A program made the translations under genes and the position numbers. Shown here piece after piece: positions 7,592 through 16,616 of a stretch of 64,000 bases of DNA. The DNA comes from Winogradskyella jejuensis (GTDB taxonomy: Bacteria; Bacteroidota; Bacteroidia; Flavobacteriales; Flavobacteriaceae): contig NZ_FQWS01000001.1 of the NCBI RefSeq assembly GCF_900129745.1, positions 434,001-498,000 of the forward strand, given 5' to 3'. Numbering within the stretch: position 1 is the stretch's first letter; each line of letters begins with the position of its first letter. The notes beneath the pieces are model-generated. The model was not told where the DNA came from. It made no database searches and was given only the letters and a program-made list of their open reading frames with translations.

Positions 7592-10500
7592 TTATACCTT
7601 TTCGTAACTAGATGCTTGTTCTATTTTGGGTATTCCTGCTTCAAAATGGCCAAGCTCTTTTTGTTCTTTTATAGCTCTTTCCACTTCTTCTTTAGTCACC
7701 TCTTGATTGGTATACAACCACTTTGCATTTAGTTTTATAAAATTTCCGAAGGCTAAAAATATTGGTAAAACGATAAGAGTCAAAACCGTTGCAAATCCTA
7801 TACCGTAAGCAATAGAAACTGCCATAGGAATTAGGAATTGCGCTTGGCGACTTTCTTCAAAAATTAAAGGCGTAAGACCGGCAACTGTTGTAATAGACGT
7901 TAGAAATATAGCTCTAAAACGCGAACGACCTGCTTCGTACAGTGCTGTATCAAAAGACATACCTTCTTTTAGGTTGGTATTGAATTTTGAAATAAGTACT
8001 AAGCCGTCATTGACCATTATCCCTATTAAGGCTATAATTCCTAAAAGTGATAATATATTAAGGGGAAAATCGTGAATCCAATGTCCCCAAGCCACCGCAG
8101 GTAAACTTAGAGGAATAATTAACAGAAGAATTAAAGGTTGACTATAGCTTCTGAACGTAAAGGCAATAACCACATAAATTAAGACTAAGATAACCAAACC
8201 AACAGGTCCCAAAGAGTTTGTTAATTTTAATCGCTCTCTGTTTTGTCCTTCGTAAGATGGTGTTACGGTTGGATATTTAGAAAGAATTTCTGGCATGACT
8301 TCATCTTTAATTTCTAACATGATATCTGCTGTGCTTGTTTTCTTAGCATCTTTTACGTCTGCAGTAACCTGAATCTCTCTCCTACCTTCTAAATGATTTA
8401 TAGCAACGTCGCCACGCTCTATGGTATAATCAGCAATTTCCCTTAACGGAATACGATTGCCTTGAGGCGTTACAATGCGCATATCATCGAGATTATTTAT
8501 AGAAGACCTACTCTCTCTATTATATCTAACCCATACTCTTATCTCGTCTTGACCTCTTTGGAAGCGTTGCGCCTGAGCACCAAAAAAAGCAGCTCTTACT
8601 TGGCTCATTACGGTTCTTAAATCCAAGCCTAATGCATAAGCACTTTCCTTCAATTTTAATCGTATTTCTTTAATACCTGCTGGGTCGTTGTCCGCTACGT
8701 CTTTGAGTAATGCATTATTCTCTAGGTAATCTTTAAGTTCTTTTTTTACTGCTTTTAAGTCGGCTATATTATTACCCAAAAGTGAAACAGATACTGGATT
8801 ACCACCAAAATTTCCGCCGCCACCATAGACCAAACTTTCCACTCCTAAAACTGGACCTACACGCTCGCGTAGTCTGTTAGTCACTAGTTGTGTTGTAATT
8901 TCGTTAGGACGCTCTTCACCAGGTAATAAATTGATTTCTAAACGTGCCGTAGAAGAGCCAGGACCAATTGTCTTTATCATGTTCTCTACCAAGTACTTTT
9001 CAGAATCTGCTCCAAGATACTCGTCATTAATTTCCTTTGTCACTTCTATTGCCTTCTCTTCGATAAATGAAATAATGCTATCTGTTACGTTTTCGTTGGT
9101 TCCGTTCGGCATGTTTAAATCTACAGCCACCCTATCACTTGCTATTTGAGGAAAAAATGAAACTCTAATAATTCCACCACCGATACTAGAAAACGTGAGT
9201 ATCATAAAAACCACAAAAAAGGAGAAGGTCAAGAACTTGTACTTAAGCGAGAATCTAAGACAAGGACTGTAAAGGTTATCCCTTAGCCAGTTCATTATTC
9301 GTTCACCAAACGTGTTAATATAACGTAACTTTGAAAATGCACGTTGAAAAAATCCAGCAATACCAGTTTTTTCCTTTTTACTTTCTGCACGCAAGGCTTT
9401 AGAGTGTGCTAAATGTGCCGGTAAAATAATTAATGCTTCAACTAAAGACACCACCAATGTTAAAATAACAACCACAGAAACCTCTCCGAAGAATTCCCCT
9501 ATTCGCCCATCGAGGAATAGAAATATACCAAATGCTAAAACTGTAGTTAGGATTGCAGAAATTATAGCTGGTAGCACTTCCATTACACCATCTATTGCAG
9601 CTTGCTCTGGCGACTTTCCCTTCTCGTAGTGTTGATATATATTTTCGGCAATAACAATGCCATCATCTACCAAAATACCAATAACGATTATCATCCCAAA
9701 GAGCGATAATACATTGATGGTTACATTAAAATAACCTGCAAACATAAACATTCCCAAGAATGCTATAGGTAATCCAAAAGCCACCCAAAATGCCAGCCTG
9801 GTATTTAAGAATAAGGACAGAAATATGAGTACTAAAATAATCCCTGCAACTGCGTTTTCCGCTAGAAGTTGTGTACGCTGAACTAATGTCGTTGATAAAT
9901 CTCTTACCACATTAAGTTGTACATTTTCGTACTTCTGATTAAACTCTTCGATATAGGCTTTGGTCTTATCTGCTGAAGAAATTAAATCTTCGGAATTGGT
10001 ACTTGTAATAGTTACAGATATAGACAGATTATTATCGTAAAAATTAGCGTTTGGCGTTTCCGAAAATTGGTCTCTAACGTTTGCTATATCTTTCAGCTGA
10101 ATTTTACGACCAGATGGGTCTGATTTTACAATGAGGTTAGATAATTCGTCTGCATAATACGAGCGGTTGTTAGCTCTTATTAAATATTCTTCAGCGTCTG
10201 TTTTTATAGTTCCGCCTGTGGTTATAAGACTAGCCTGATTAACCGCTTGTGCTACTTCCGTAAACGTTAGATTATAAGCTAGTAAACTATTCTCGTCTAC
10301 AGCAATTTCTATTTCTTCTTGTGGGTAGCCCGAAATTGAAATTTGAGATATGCCATCTATACCTCTTAAATCATTTTCGACCTGTCTTCCTATTTGTTTT
10401 AAGGTCGCTAGAGGAATGTTACTACCGCTAATAGCAAAGGTAATTGTAGGTCTTAAATTTTCTTGCTTAGCAACGATTAAGGGTTCCATTCCAACAGGAA

Positions 10501-10855
10501 ATGATGGTACACGGTCAACCGCATTTTTCACCTCTAGAAGCATAAAATCGATATCTCTTCCTTTTTCGATTTCTACATTTATCGTTCCGCTATTTTCTCT
10601 AGACGTTGAAGTGACACGCTCAACACCATTAAGCCCTTTCAGGTTGTCTTCTATTTTAAGCACTATACCTTCTTCGACTTCTTGTGGAGAAGCACCTGGA
10701 TAGGTCACATTAATACTTATGTTTTTAGAATCGACTAATGGAAAAAAAGAGGATTTAAGTTTTGAAGCTCCAAAAATTCCGAATATCAAAAAAGCAAAAA
10801 TCACCACATTTACGGCGACGCTGTGCTTAATAAAATATGTTATCAGCTGTCTCAT
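7592..10855 (-). CDS. RND efflux transporter permease (AcrB/MdtB-type)
   Basis: A 1087-residue inner-membrane proton-driven pump. It has the two-fold RND layout: a first span followed by a large periplasmic loop (from about residue 35), spans 2-6 around residues 335-480, a second periplasmic loop, and spans 8-12 around residues 880-1030. The proton-relay pair in TM4 is present in GILVDDGIVIAENIY; the TM10 counterpart reads GIMVNDGLVLISK, with Asn-Asp rather than the Lys of AcrB. The middle gene of adaptor-pump-channel, 3 bp after the adaptor. Substrate cannot be told from sequence; drugs, bile-like compounds or lipids are all possible. Confidence 0.94.
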   Translation of the reverse strand: MRQLITYFIKHSVAVNVVIFAFLIFGIFGASKLKSSFFPLVDSKNISINVTYPGASPQEVEEGIVLKIEDNLKGLNGVERVTSTSRENSGTINVEIEKGRDIDFMLLEVKNAVDRVPSFPVGMEPLIVAKQENLRPTITFAISGSNIPLATLKQIGRQVENDLRGIDGISQISISGYPQEEIEIAVDENSLLAYNLTFTEVAQAVNQASLITTGGTIKTDAEEYLIRANNRSYYADELSNLIVKSDPSGRKIQLKDIANVRDQFSETPNANFYDNNLSISVTITSTNSEDLISSADKTKAYIEEFNQKYENVQLNVVRDLSTTLVQRTQLLAENAVAGIILVLIFLSLFLNTRLAFWVAFGLPIAFLGMFMFAGYFNVTINVLSLFGMIIVIGILVDDGIVIAENIYQHYEKGKSPEQAAIDGVMEVLPAIISAILTTVLAFGIFLFLDGRIGEFFGEVSVVVILTLVVSLVEALIILPAHLAHSKALRAESKKEKTGIAGFFQRAFSKLRYINTFGERIMNWLRDNLYSPCLRFSLKYKFLTFSFFVVFMILTFSSIGGGIIRVSFFPQIASDRVAVDLNMPNGTNENVTDSIISFIEEKAIEVTKEINDEYLGADSEKYLVENMIKTIGPGSSTARLEINLLPGEERPNEITTQLVTNRLRERVGPVLGVESLVYGGGGNFGGNPVSVSLLGNNIADLKAVKKELKDYLENNALLKDVADNDPAGIKEIRLKLKESAYALGLDLRTVMSQVRAAFFGAQAQRFQRGQDEIRVWVRYNRESRSSINNLDDMRIVTPQGNRIPLREIADYTIERGDVAINHLEGRREIQVTADVKDAKKTSTADIMLEIKDEVMPEILSKYPTVTPSYEGQNRERLKLTNSLGPVGLVILVLIYVVIAFTFRSYSQPLILLLIIPLSLPAVAWGHWIHDFPLNILSLLGIIALIGIMVNDGLVLISKFNTNLKEGMSFDTALYEAGRSRFRAIFLTSITTVAGLTPLIFEESRQAQFLIPMAVSIAYGIGFATVLTLIVLPIFLAFGNFIKLNAKWLYTNQEVTKEEVERAIKEQKELGHFEAGIPKIEQASSYEKV

Positions 10856-10858
10856 TCG

Positions 10859-12007
10859 TTAGTTTTCTGAAGATGCGTTAGTTGAAGCACTTTCAGTAGT
10901 AGTTTTATATGGTTTTACAGACATACCCGCGTATGCCCCAGGAACAGGCTTAGACAATATCACTGTTCCGTTAGGCACATCTTTTAGTACTGCTTTTGTA
11001 TCCGAAAAATAGACAGGATTGACATCAATGATATCTAAAATACTATCTCTAACAACAAAAATTCTATTACCATCTAGCACTAGACTTCTGCTTACCTCAA
11101 TAGCATTAGCTTCGGACTTCGCATTTAGATTTGCCTCTAAATACATACCTTCTTTTAGGTCGTTACTTTTTACCTCGATATAGGCATTAATCGTTTGTGT
11201 TGTGGCATCAATACTTCCATTTACTCTAGAGACTTTTCCGGTGAAAGTTTCTGTTTTTTCAAGATTATTCAAAGCAACAGTTTCTCCAACCTTTAATAGA
11301 TTGGCATAGCTCTTACCTAGTGCAACTTCCATTTCGTAAACCGTTGGGTCTATATATTCTCCTAGTTTTTGTCCGTTTCTAATTAATGAGCCTTCAGTAA
11401 CTAAAGCCTCTGTTAATATTCCTGAAAATGGTGCACGAATGTTGAATTTTGATAACCGTTGTTCTAAATTTTTAACCGTGTAGTAATTAGTAACAATACC
11501 TCGACCTGTAATAAAATAGTTTTCCTTTTCTGAAGTCATTTCAGGAAGCTTAGGTGTGGTTTTATCTAAATTAAACCCGTTGAGATAGTTTTGCCATTTA
11601 GGAAAAACCTCAGGAAAATCAAGCCTTAAATCTGGCATTATAGCCGCAATAGAATTATACAACACACTCTTTGCAGACTGTACGCTAGCATAATACTCTG
11701 TAGCATCTACTTTTATTAGCGTTTGTCCTTGTTTGTATTCTTGACCAGGTCGAAATAATTTTCCTGTTGATCTAAAAACACCTTGAACTTCGGAATATAG
11801 TTCTACACGTCTTTTAGCTACCAAATTACCATTAGTTGATATAATAATTGGAACCGTGCTATTGACTACTGTATCTGTAAAAACTGTTTTTACAACTTTA
11901 GCCGGAACTGGCCTTTGTTTCTTTTTGCTATTAGCAATTTCTTTTCCAATAAAAATGGCACCTATAATAAGAACTACGCCCAAGACGGAAAGGATAATAT
12001 TACGCAT
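10859..12007 (-). CDS. RND efflux periplasmic adaptor (membrane fusion protein)
   Basis: A 382-residue adaptor with an N-terminal membrane anchor (about residues 4-24). It has the split lipoyl/barrel-sandwich halves (YSEVQGVFRS...GQTLIKVDATEYY and FNIRAPFSGILTE) separated by a helical hairpin with an unusually Pro- and Lys-rich insert, then beta-barrel and membrane-proximal domains. It links the RND pump and TolC channel encoded downstream and is the first gene of that operon. A -7-like box TAAATTTG lies on the minus strand at 12034-12027, 20 bp before the ATG; no well-spaced -33 element was found. Confidence 0.92.
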   Translation of the reverse strand: MRNIILSVLGVVLIIGAIFIGKEIANSKKKQRPVPAKVVKTVFTDTVVNSTVPIIISTNGNLVAKRRVELYSEVQGVFRSTGKLFRPGQEYKQGQTLIKVDATEYYASVQSAKSVLYNSIAAIMPDLRLDFPEVFPKWQNYLNGFNLDKTTPKLPEMTSEKENYFITGRGIVTNYYTVKNLEQRLSKFNIRAPFSGILTEALVTEGSLIRNGQKLGEYIDPTVYEMEVALGKSYANLLKVGETVALNNLEKTETFTGKVSRVNGSIDATTQTINAYIEVKSNDLKEGMYLEANLNAKSEANAIEVSRSLVLDGNRIFVVRDSILDIIDVNPVYFSDTKAVLKDVPNGTVILSKPVPGAYAGMSVKPYKTTTESASTNASSEN

Positions 12008-12068
12008 TCGATGGTTATTTAGGTCACAAATTTACCTATAACCAAAGGTGGGCTTCGTTAAAATAATC

Positions 12069-13988
12069 TTAATTGTTAAAATTGAGTGTATCTATTGACT
12101 CTTGTACGTTCTCCCAATCTTCCATAAGTTGGTCCAAGTCTTTCTTTTTAGATTGATATGCATCAAAGAAATCAGGATTAGCAGCTGTTTCGTCATAATT
12201 TGTAGCTAATGCCAAATCGTCTTCTTTTATCGCTTTTTCCAAGGCATTAATTTTAGACTCGATATTACTCAACTTGTTGTTTAAAGATTTTAGCTTCTTT
12301 TGCTCTTCGTAACTCTGCTTGTTGTCTTTTACTTTTTCAGCTTTAGCAACTACGGTTCGCTTTTCCGCTTCGCGGAGATTTTGCAAATTACGTTGTTCTA
12401 GATAGTAATCAATATCTCCTAAATACTGCTTTATTTTCTGGTCTTTAAACTCGTAAATTGTTTGGGTTAATCCTTGCAAAAAATCTCTATCGTGAGATAC
12501 TAAAATTAATGTCCCTTCAAACTTTTTCAAAGCGTCTTTTAAAACGTTTTTCGATTTGATGTCTAAGTGGTTTGTTGGCTCATCCATAATGAGGACATTC
12601 AACGGCTGTAATAATAATTTGGCTAAGGCCAATCGGTTTCGTTCGCCACCAGAAAGCACACGAACATATTTATCTACCTCTTCGCCTCGAAACAAAAACG
12701 AACCCAAGATATCTCTTACCTTGGAACGATTTGTCTCGTTTGCAGCATCAATCATCGTATCTAAAACGGTTTTACTTCCGTCTAAATATTCAGCTTGATT
12801 TTGGGCAAAATAGCCTATTTGCACATTGTGCCCCAAAGTAAGTTTCCCACTATGCTCAATTTCGCCAACAATAATTTTAGCCAACGTAGATTTACCTTGA
12901 CCATTCTGACCGACGAAAGCTGTTTTAGTATCTCTTGGGATGCTTAAACTTACATTATGAAGCACTTGTAAATCGCCATAATGTTTAGATACATTTTCGA
13001 CCTCAACCACTACCTTTCCAGGAACAACAGAGACTGGAAAATTAAGCGTCATTACCGCATTGTCCTCCTCATCGACCTCAATACGGTCCATACGCTCTAA
13101 CTTCTTAATTAAAGATTGTGCCATTGTTGCTTTAGAGGCTTTAGCACGGAATTTTTCTATAAGCTTCTCGGTTTGCTGAATTTGCTTTTCTTGATTCTTT
13201 TGCGTGGCTAATTGCTGTTCTTTTATTTCTTTTCTAAGCTCTAAAAACTTTGTGTATGGCTTATTATAATCGTAAATACGCCCCAATGAAATTTCAATGG
13301 TACGATTAGTCACATTATCTAAAAACATCTTATCGTGCGACACAATAACGACCGCTCCTGGATAGTTTTTTAAAAAATTCTCTAACCAAATAATAGACTC
13401 AATATCTAAATGGTTTGTAGGCTCATCTAACAATAACAAATCGTTATTTTGAAGGAGAAGTTTTGCCAACTCAATTCGCATACGCCAACCACCAGAAAAG
13501 GTATCGGTAAGTTTATCAAAATCTTCGCGCTTAAAGCCAAGACCTTGCAAAATCTTTTCGGTTTCGCCTTGATAATTGTAACCTCCTAAAATTTCGTATT
13601 GATGCTGAATCTCGTTTAAATCAATCATCAACTGATTATACGATTCGCTTTCATAATCTGTGCGTTCTGCTAATTGGGTGTTTATAGTTTCGAGTTGATT
13701 TTCTAGCGCTTTAATTTCTTTAAAAGCTTCGTAAGATTCTTCAAGTACCGTTTTTCCGAAATCGAAATCAATATCTTGCTTAAGAAATCCAATTTTTAAA
13801 TCTTTATCAGCAGCTATTTGCCCCGTATCTGCTTCCTGCTCTTTAGACAAAATTCTAAGCATGGTTGATTTCCCAGCTCCATTTTTTCCTATAAGTCCTA
13901 TGCGGTCTCCATTTCCTAGTTTAAATGTGATATCTTCAAAAAGGTATTCGCCTTGAAAAGAAATAGAGAGATTATGAATATTGAGCAT
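12069..13988 (-). CDS. ABC-F family ATPase (Uup/YbiT-like)
   Basis: A 639-residue soluble protein with two fused ABC ATPase domains and no membrane spans. Domain 1 has Walker A GKNGAGKST (residue 36 on) and signature SGGWRMR; domain 2 has Walker A GQNGQGKST and signature LSGGERNR, with a basic linker helix between them (about residues 240-310, Lys/Gln-rich) and a C-terminal coiled coil rich in Lys and Glu (about 540-635). ABC-F proteins act on the ribosome as translation factors or confer antibiotic protection. Nothing here marks it as a resistance-type member; a housekeeping role is more likely. Confidence 0.92.
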   Translation of the reverse strand: MLNIHNLSISFQGEYLFEDITFKLGNGDRIGLIGKNGAGKSTMLRILSKEQEADTGQIAADKDLKIGFLKQDIDFDFGKTVLEESYEAFKEIKALENQLETINTQLAERTDYESESYNQLMIDLNEIQHQYEILGGYNYQGETEKILQGLGFKREDFDKLTDTFSGGWRMRIELAKLLLQNNDLLLLDEPTNHLDIESIIWLENFLKNYPGAVVIVSHDKMFLDNVTNRTIEISLGRIYDYNKPYTKFLELRKEIKEQQLATQKNQEKQIQQTEKLIEKFRAKASKATMAQSLIKKLERMDRIEVDEEDNAVMTLNFPVSVVPGKVVVEVENVSKHYGDLQVLHNVSLSIPRDTKTAFVGQNGQGKSTLAKIIVGEIEHSGKLTLGHNVQIGYFAQNQAEYLDGSKTVLDTMIDAANETNRSKVRDILGSFLFRGEEVDKYVRVLSGGERNRLALAKLLLQPLNVLIMDEPTNHLDIKSKNVLKDALKKFEGTLILVSHDRDFLQGLTQTIYEFKDQKIKQYLGDIDYYLEQRNLQNLREAEKRTVVAKAEKVKDNKQSYEEQKKLKSLNNKLSNIESKINALEKAIKEDDLALATNYDETAANPDFFDAYQSKKKDLDQLMEDWENVQESIDTLNFNN

Positions 13989-14054
13989 AAATTTTGAATA
14001 TATCTAGATAACAATAAACGTTACAATTGTTACAGTACCATACCTGCTAAAAAT

Positions 14055-14062
14055 TATCTTTG
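14055..14062 (+). promoter_or_regulatory. -7-like promoter box for the DUF983 gene
   Basis: TATCTTTG matches TAnnTTTG exactly and lies 38 bp before the ATG at 14100. An ATTG about 25 bp further upstream is a poor -33 candidate. Confidence 0.5.
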
Positions 14063-14099
14063 CATAGTATTGAAAAACGCAAAAGTAAAGGTTTTATAT

Positions 14100-14489
14100 A
14101 TGTTTGGAAAAGGAAATAAGATTTATAGCATTATTACTGGCGCATGCCCTAAATGTCATCAGGAATCTATGTATGTGGAGAAAAATCCATATATCATATC
14201 TGATACATTAAAAATCCATGATAATTGCTCCCATTGCCATACAAAATATAGAATGGAGCCTTCGTTTTTTTTCGGTTCTATGTATGTAAGTTATGGTGTT
14301 GGTATTGCCTTTGCGGTGGCCACTTTTATTATTAGTTATGTACTTTTAGAATCTTCACTATTAACAGCGTTTATAGTAATAGTTGTAACATTACTCATAT
14401 TAACACCCATTATTATGCGCCTTTCACGTAATATTTGGATAAATCTGTTTATGAGCTATGATGAATCTTTAGTGAAGAAAAAAAACTAA
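14100..14489 (+). CDS. DUF983 family membrane protein
   Basis: From ATG 14100 the protein has 129 residues; a TTG start 30 bp earlier is less likely. The N-terminal part carries a zinc-ribbon-like pair, CPKCH and CSHCH, separated by about 30 residues, followed by two hydrophobic spans (about residues 65-90 and 95-115). This is the DUF983 layout; its role is not known. It is convergent with the FAD oxidoreductase gene and their stop codons overlap by 4 bp. Confidence 0.85.
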   Translation: MFGKGNKIYSIITGACPKCHQESMYVEKNPYIISDTLKIHDNCSHCHTKYRMEPSFFFGSMYVSYGVGIAFAVATFIISYVLLESSLLTAFIVIVVTLLILTPIIMRLSRNIWINLFMSYDESLVKKKN

Positions 14490-15541
14490 GATACTTCATC
14501 TTTGAATCTGTTGATATTTATTTCGGAATCTAAAGCCATATCTTTTTCTATAAAGTTGAATAGCTTTTTGGCCACATAAGGACCTATCATAACGCCTCGG
14601 GTTCCTAAACCATTAAGCACATATAGATTTTTATGTTCAGGATGCCTTCCTATCAACGGTCGTCTATCTTTTACCGTTGGTCTAATACCTGCCCGATGGT
14701 CAACAACCTCAAAATCGCAAGTAATAAAAGTCTTGAGCTTAGTTATAATCTCTTCCTTAGCCTTTTCTGTTGGTTGATTAGTTTTATCTGTCCATTCGTA
14801 AGTAGCGCCTACTTTGTACAAATCATTCCCTATAGAGATAATGAAAACTGAAGACTTTACTGCGGAGTCAAATTTCAGTTTCGGAGCTTTTATAGTTATA
14901 ACTTCGCCTTTAGTACCATTAAGTGGAATATGATTAAAATATGGGTTCTTTTTTACGCCAAAACCTTCTGCAAAAACGATATGATTGGCATTGATATCTT
15001 CATAAGATATTATAGCTTCAGATAACTTGAGCTTACTATAATCGAAACGTTCTTCTCTAAGACGTTTAGTTTCCTTAAGCTTATTTTTGTAACTTGAAAT
15101 TAGATGCTCTGTATCTACTCTTCCTGCATGGAGCACTTCTCCTAAGCCAAATGGTGCATCTATATATGGATTTGTATTCTTCCTTATGCGTGTAGACAAA
15201 AAGATCTCTAAGGATTTTTTATCTGAAGCTGTAAACCATAAATTTTGTTCTTCTATAGAGTTAAAACGTCTGTAAATGGGATGCTGGTAATCTACTTTTG
15301 TATTTAGTTCTTCTTCAATTTTAGCATATGTTGGTAAAGCAATATCTAACTGCTCTTTAGCTTTCCAAACCTCTGAAAAACGCTTTAAAATTACTGGATT
15401 ATATAAGCCCGCTGCGACTATAGATGATTGTTGAGAAGCATCATCAAAGACTACAAAGTGCTTGTTATTTGCTTTTAATACTTCGCAAAACGAAATACTA
15501 GCTAAGCCACAACCAACAATAATATAATCTACATTTTCCAT
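14486..15541 (-). CDS. FAD-dependent oxidoreductase (DAO/ThiO-like)
   Basis: A 351-residue flavoprotein with an N-terminal Rossmann fold (YIIVGCGLAS, glycine-rich loop at residue 8-12) and the DAO-family C-terminal part with HRAGIRPTVKDRRPLIGRHP and GLGTRGVMIGP, which closes the FAD site as in glycine oxidase and MnmC. The substrate is probably an amine, but which one is open; no thiamine or tRNA-modification gene is adjacent. A -7-like box TAACTTTG (minus strand 15553-15546) ends only 4 bp before the ATG, so the transcript may be leaderless. Confidence 0.85.
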   Translation of the reverse strand: MENVDYIIVGCGLASISFCEVLKANNKHFVVFDDASQQSSIVAAGLYNPVILKRFSEVWKAKEQLDIALPTYAKIEEELNTKVDYQHPIYRRFNSIEEQNLWFTASDKKSLEIFLSTRIRKNTNPYIDAPFGLGEVLHAGRVDTEHLISSYKNKLKETKRLREERFDYSKLKLSEAIISYEDINANHIVFAEGFGVKKNPYFNHIPLNGTKGEVITIKAPKLKFDSAVKSSVFIISIGNDLYKVGATYEWTDKTNQPTEKAKEEIITKLKTFITCDFEVVDHRAGIRPTVKDRRPLIGRHPEHKNLYVLNGLGTRGVMIGPYVAKKLFNFIEKDMALDSEININRFKDEVS

Positions 15542-15560
15542 TAGGCAAAGTTATGAAAAA

Positions 15561-15586
15561 GGTCTCGACCGCGTTCGACCTGACAC
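15561..15586. repeat. Half-copy of a Flavobacteriaceae-type intergenic TCGAC/CTGACA repeat
   Basis: GGTCTCGACCGCG followed by TTCGACCTGACACC resembles half of the GC-richer palindromic elements scattered between genes in this family (compare the full element at 25824-25904). It sits between the gldN terminator and the oxidoreductase start. The call rests on base composition and resemblance, not on a second exact copy in the window. Confidence 0.4.
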
Positions 15587-15610
15587 CAAATTCAGAAAAC
15601 AAAATCAATA

Positions 15611-15640
15611 AAAAACGCCCACTAAAAGTGAGCGTTTTTA
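15611..15640 (-). terminator. Terminator after gldN
   Basis: A 10-bp stem AACGCCCACT / AGTGAGCGTT with a 3-nt loop (one G:U pair in the minus-strand RNA), then a U run on the minus strand, 19 bp past the gldN stop. It closes the gldKLMN transcript. Confidence 0.85.
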
Positions 15641-15658
15641 TTTATTGTCAACATAGAA

Positions 15659-16558
15659 TTAATAATTCCACATGTCTTGTTCGAAATTTCGAATCTTATC
15701 TTTAATACGTTGAGATTCCATAAGTTGCATTAGCGCATTGTCCTTAATGTAATCTTTAACTTCACGATCGCCATATACGTTTTCTTCTTTGTACATATAT
15801 CCGTTAAATCGTCTTGAATTTAAGATATGATCAAACGATATTGGCATAGCACTATTTTTATTATTGAATGCTTTGGCCTCATGTAATATACCTCTGGCTT
15901 CAGGATAAAATACCCAAAATAATGGTACAGGCTCATTATTAGCCTCATCATCAGAATCAATATAATTAATGTCTGGTGCTGCAGGGCCAATAGCTAATAA
16001 ACGATATTTCATTTCGCCTTGACGCTTATCAAAATACCATAATCCCTTCATGAGATAGGCCTTGATATCGTATGCTTCAATATCACGTTTTGTAATATAC
16101 TCTGGGTCTACATATCCATCTGCATTGAATTGATCAAAACCAATATCTAAGGTATCTATTTTTTGCATTGACTGTCTTAGCTCTTCATAAGTACGCTCTT
16201 GAGAGAAGTAAGAATCTGCATATACTTTAGGAATATCTCCAGACTTTACTGCATTCCATAATACATGAAATAACGATCGACGATCTGGACCAATATTATT
16301 GGTGTCTACTGGATAATAAAGCGGAAAGTTAACACGCTCATCTAAAACCACTTTTTCCCAAGTCATTTTAGAATATAAACGGTCTCTATCGTCTACATAT
16401 CCATACTCTAAAGGTTCGTCATTATCTAAAAGCAACTGCTCTTCAGTTTTGACACCTATTTCTTCAGGAATCTTAGCATTAAGGATGTTTGCTTGTGCAA
16501 ATACTCCACTGAACGAAAGTACTCCTAGAGTTGTTAATAATAATTGCTTTAATTTCAT
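15659..16558 (-). CDS. gldN: Type IX secretion / gliding motility protein GldN
   Basis: A 299-residue periplasmic protein with a signal peptide (MKLKQLLLTTLGVLSFSGVFAQ). Family landmarks include DDRDRLYSKMTWEKVVLDERVNFPLYYP near residue 55 and LFHVLWNAVKSGDI near residue 95. GldN (PorN) forms rings with the lipoprotein GldK at the outer membrane in the type IX secretion system, needed for gliding and export of CTD proteins. It is the last gene of gldK-gldL-gldM-gldN, 58 bp after gldM, and is followed by a strong terminator. Confidence 0.95.
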   Translation of the reverse strand: MKLKQLLLTTLGVLSFSGVFAQANILNAKIPEEIGVKTEEQLLLDNDEPLEYGYVDDRDRLYSKMTWEKVVLDERVNFPLYYPVDTNNIGPDRRSLFHVLWNAVKSGDIPKVYADSYFSQERTYEELRQSMQKIDTLDIGFDQFNADGYVDPEYITKRDIEAYDIKAYLMKGLWYFDKRQGEMKYRLLAIGPAAPDINYIDSDDEANNEPVPLFWVFYPEARGILHEAKAFNNKNSAMPISFDHILNSRRFNGYMYKEENVYGDREVKDYIKDNALMQLMESQRIKDKIRNFEQDMWNY

Positions 16559-16616
16559 GTGTATTAGTTTTAAACGTTTGAGGCTAATTTTAAAACGTAT
16601 ATAGCGTCAATATATT

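Noticed and set aside
10350-10703. 117-codon plus-strand frame inside the RND pump gene
   Set aside because: Antisense shadow of the RND gene; composition is typical of frame shadows.
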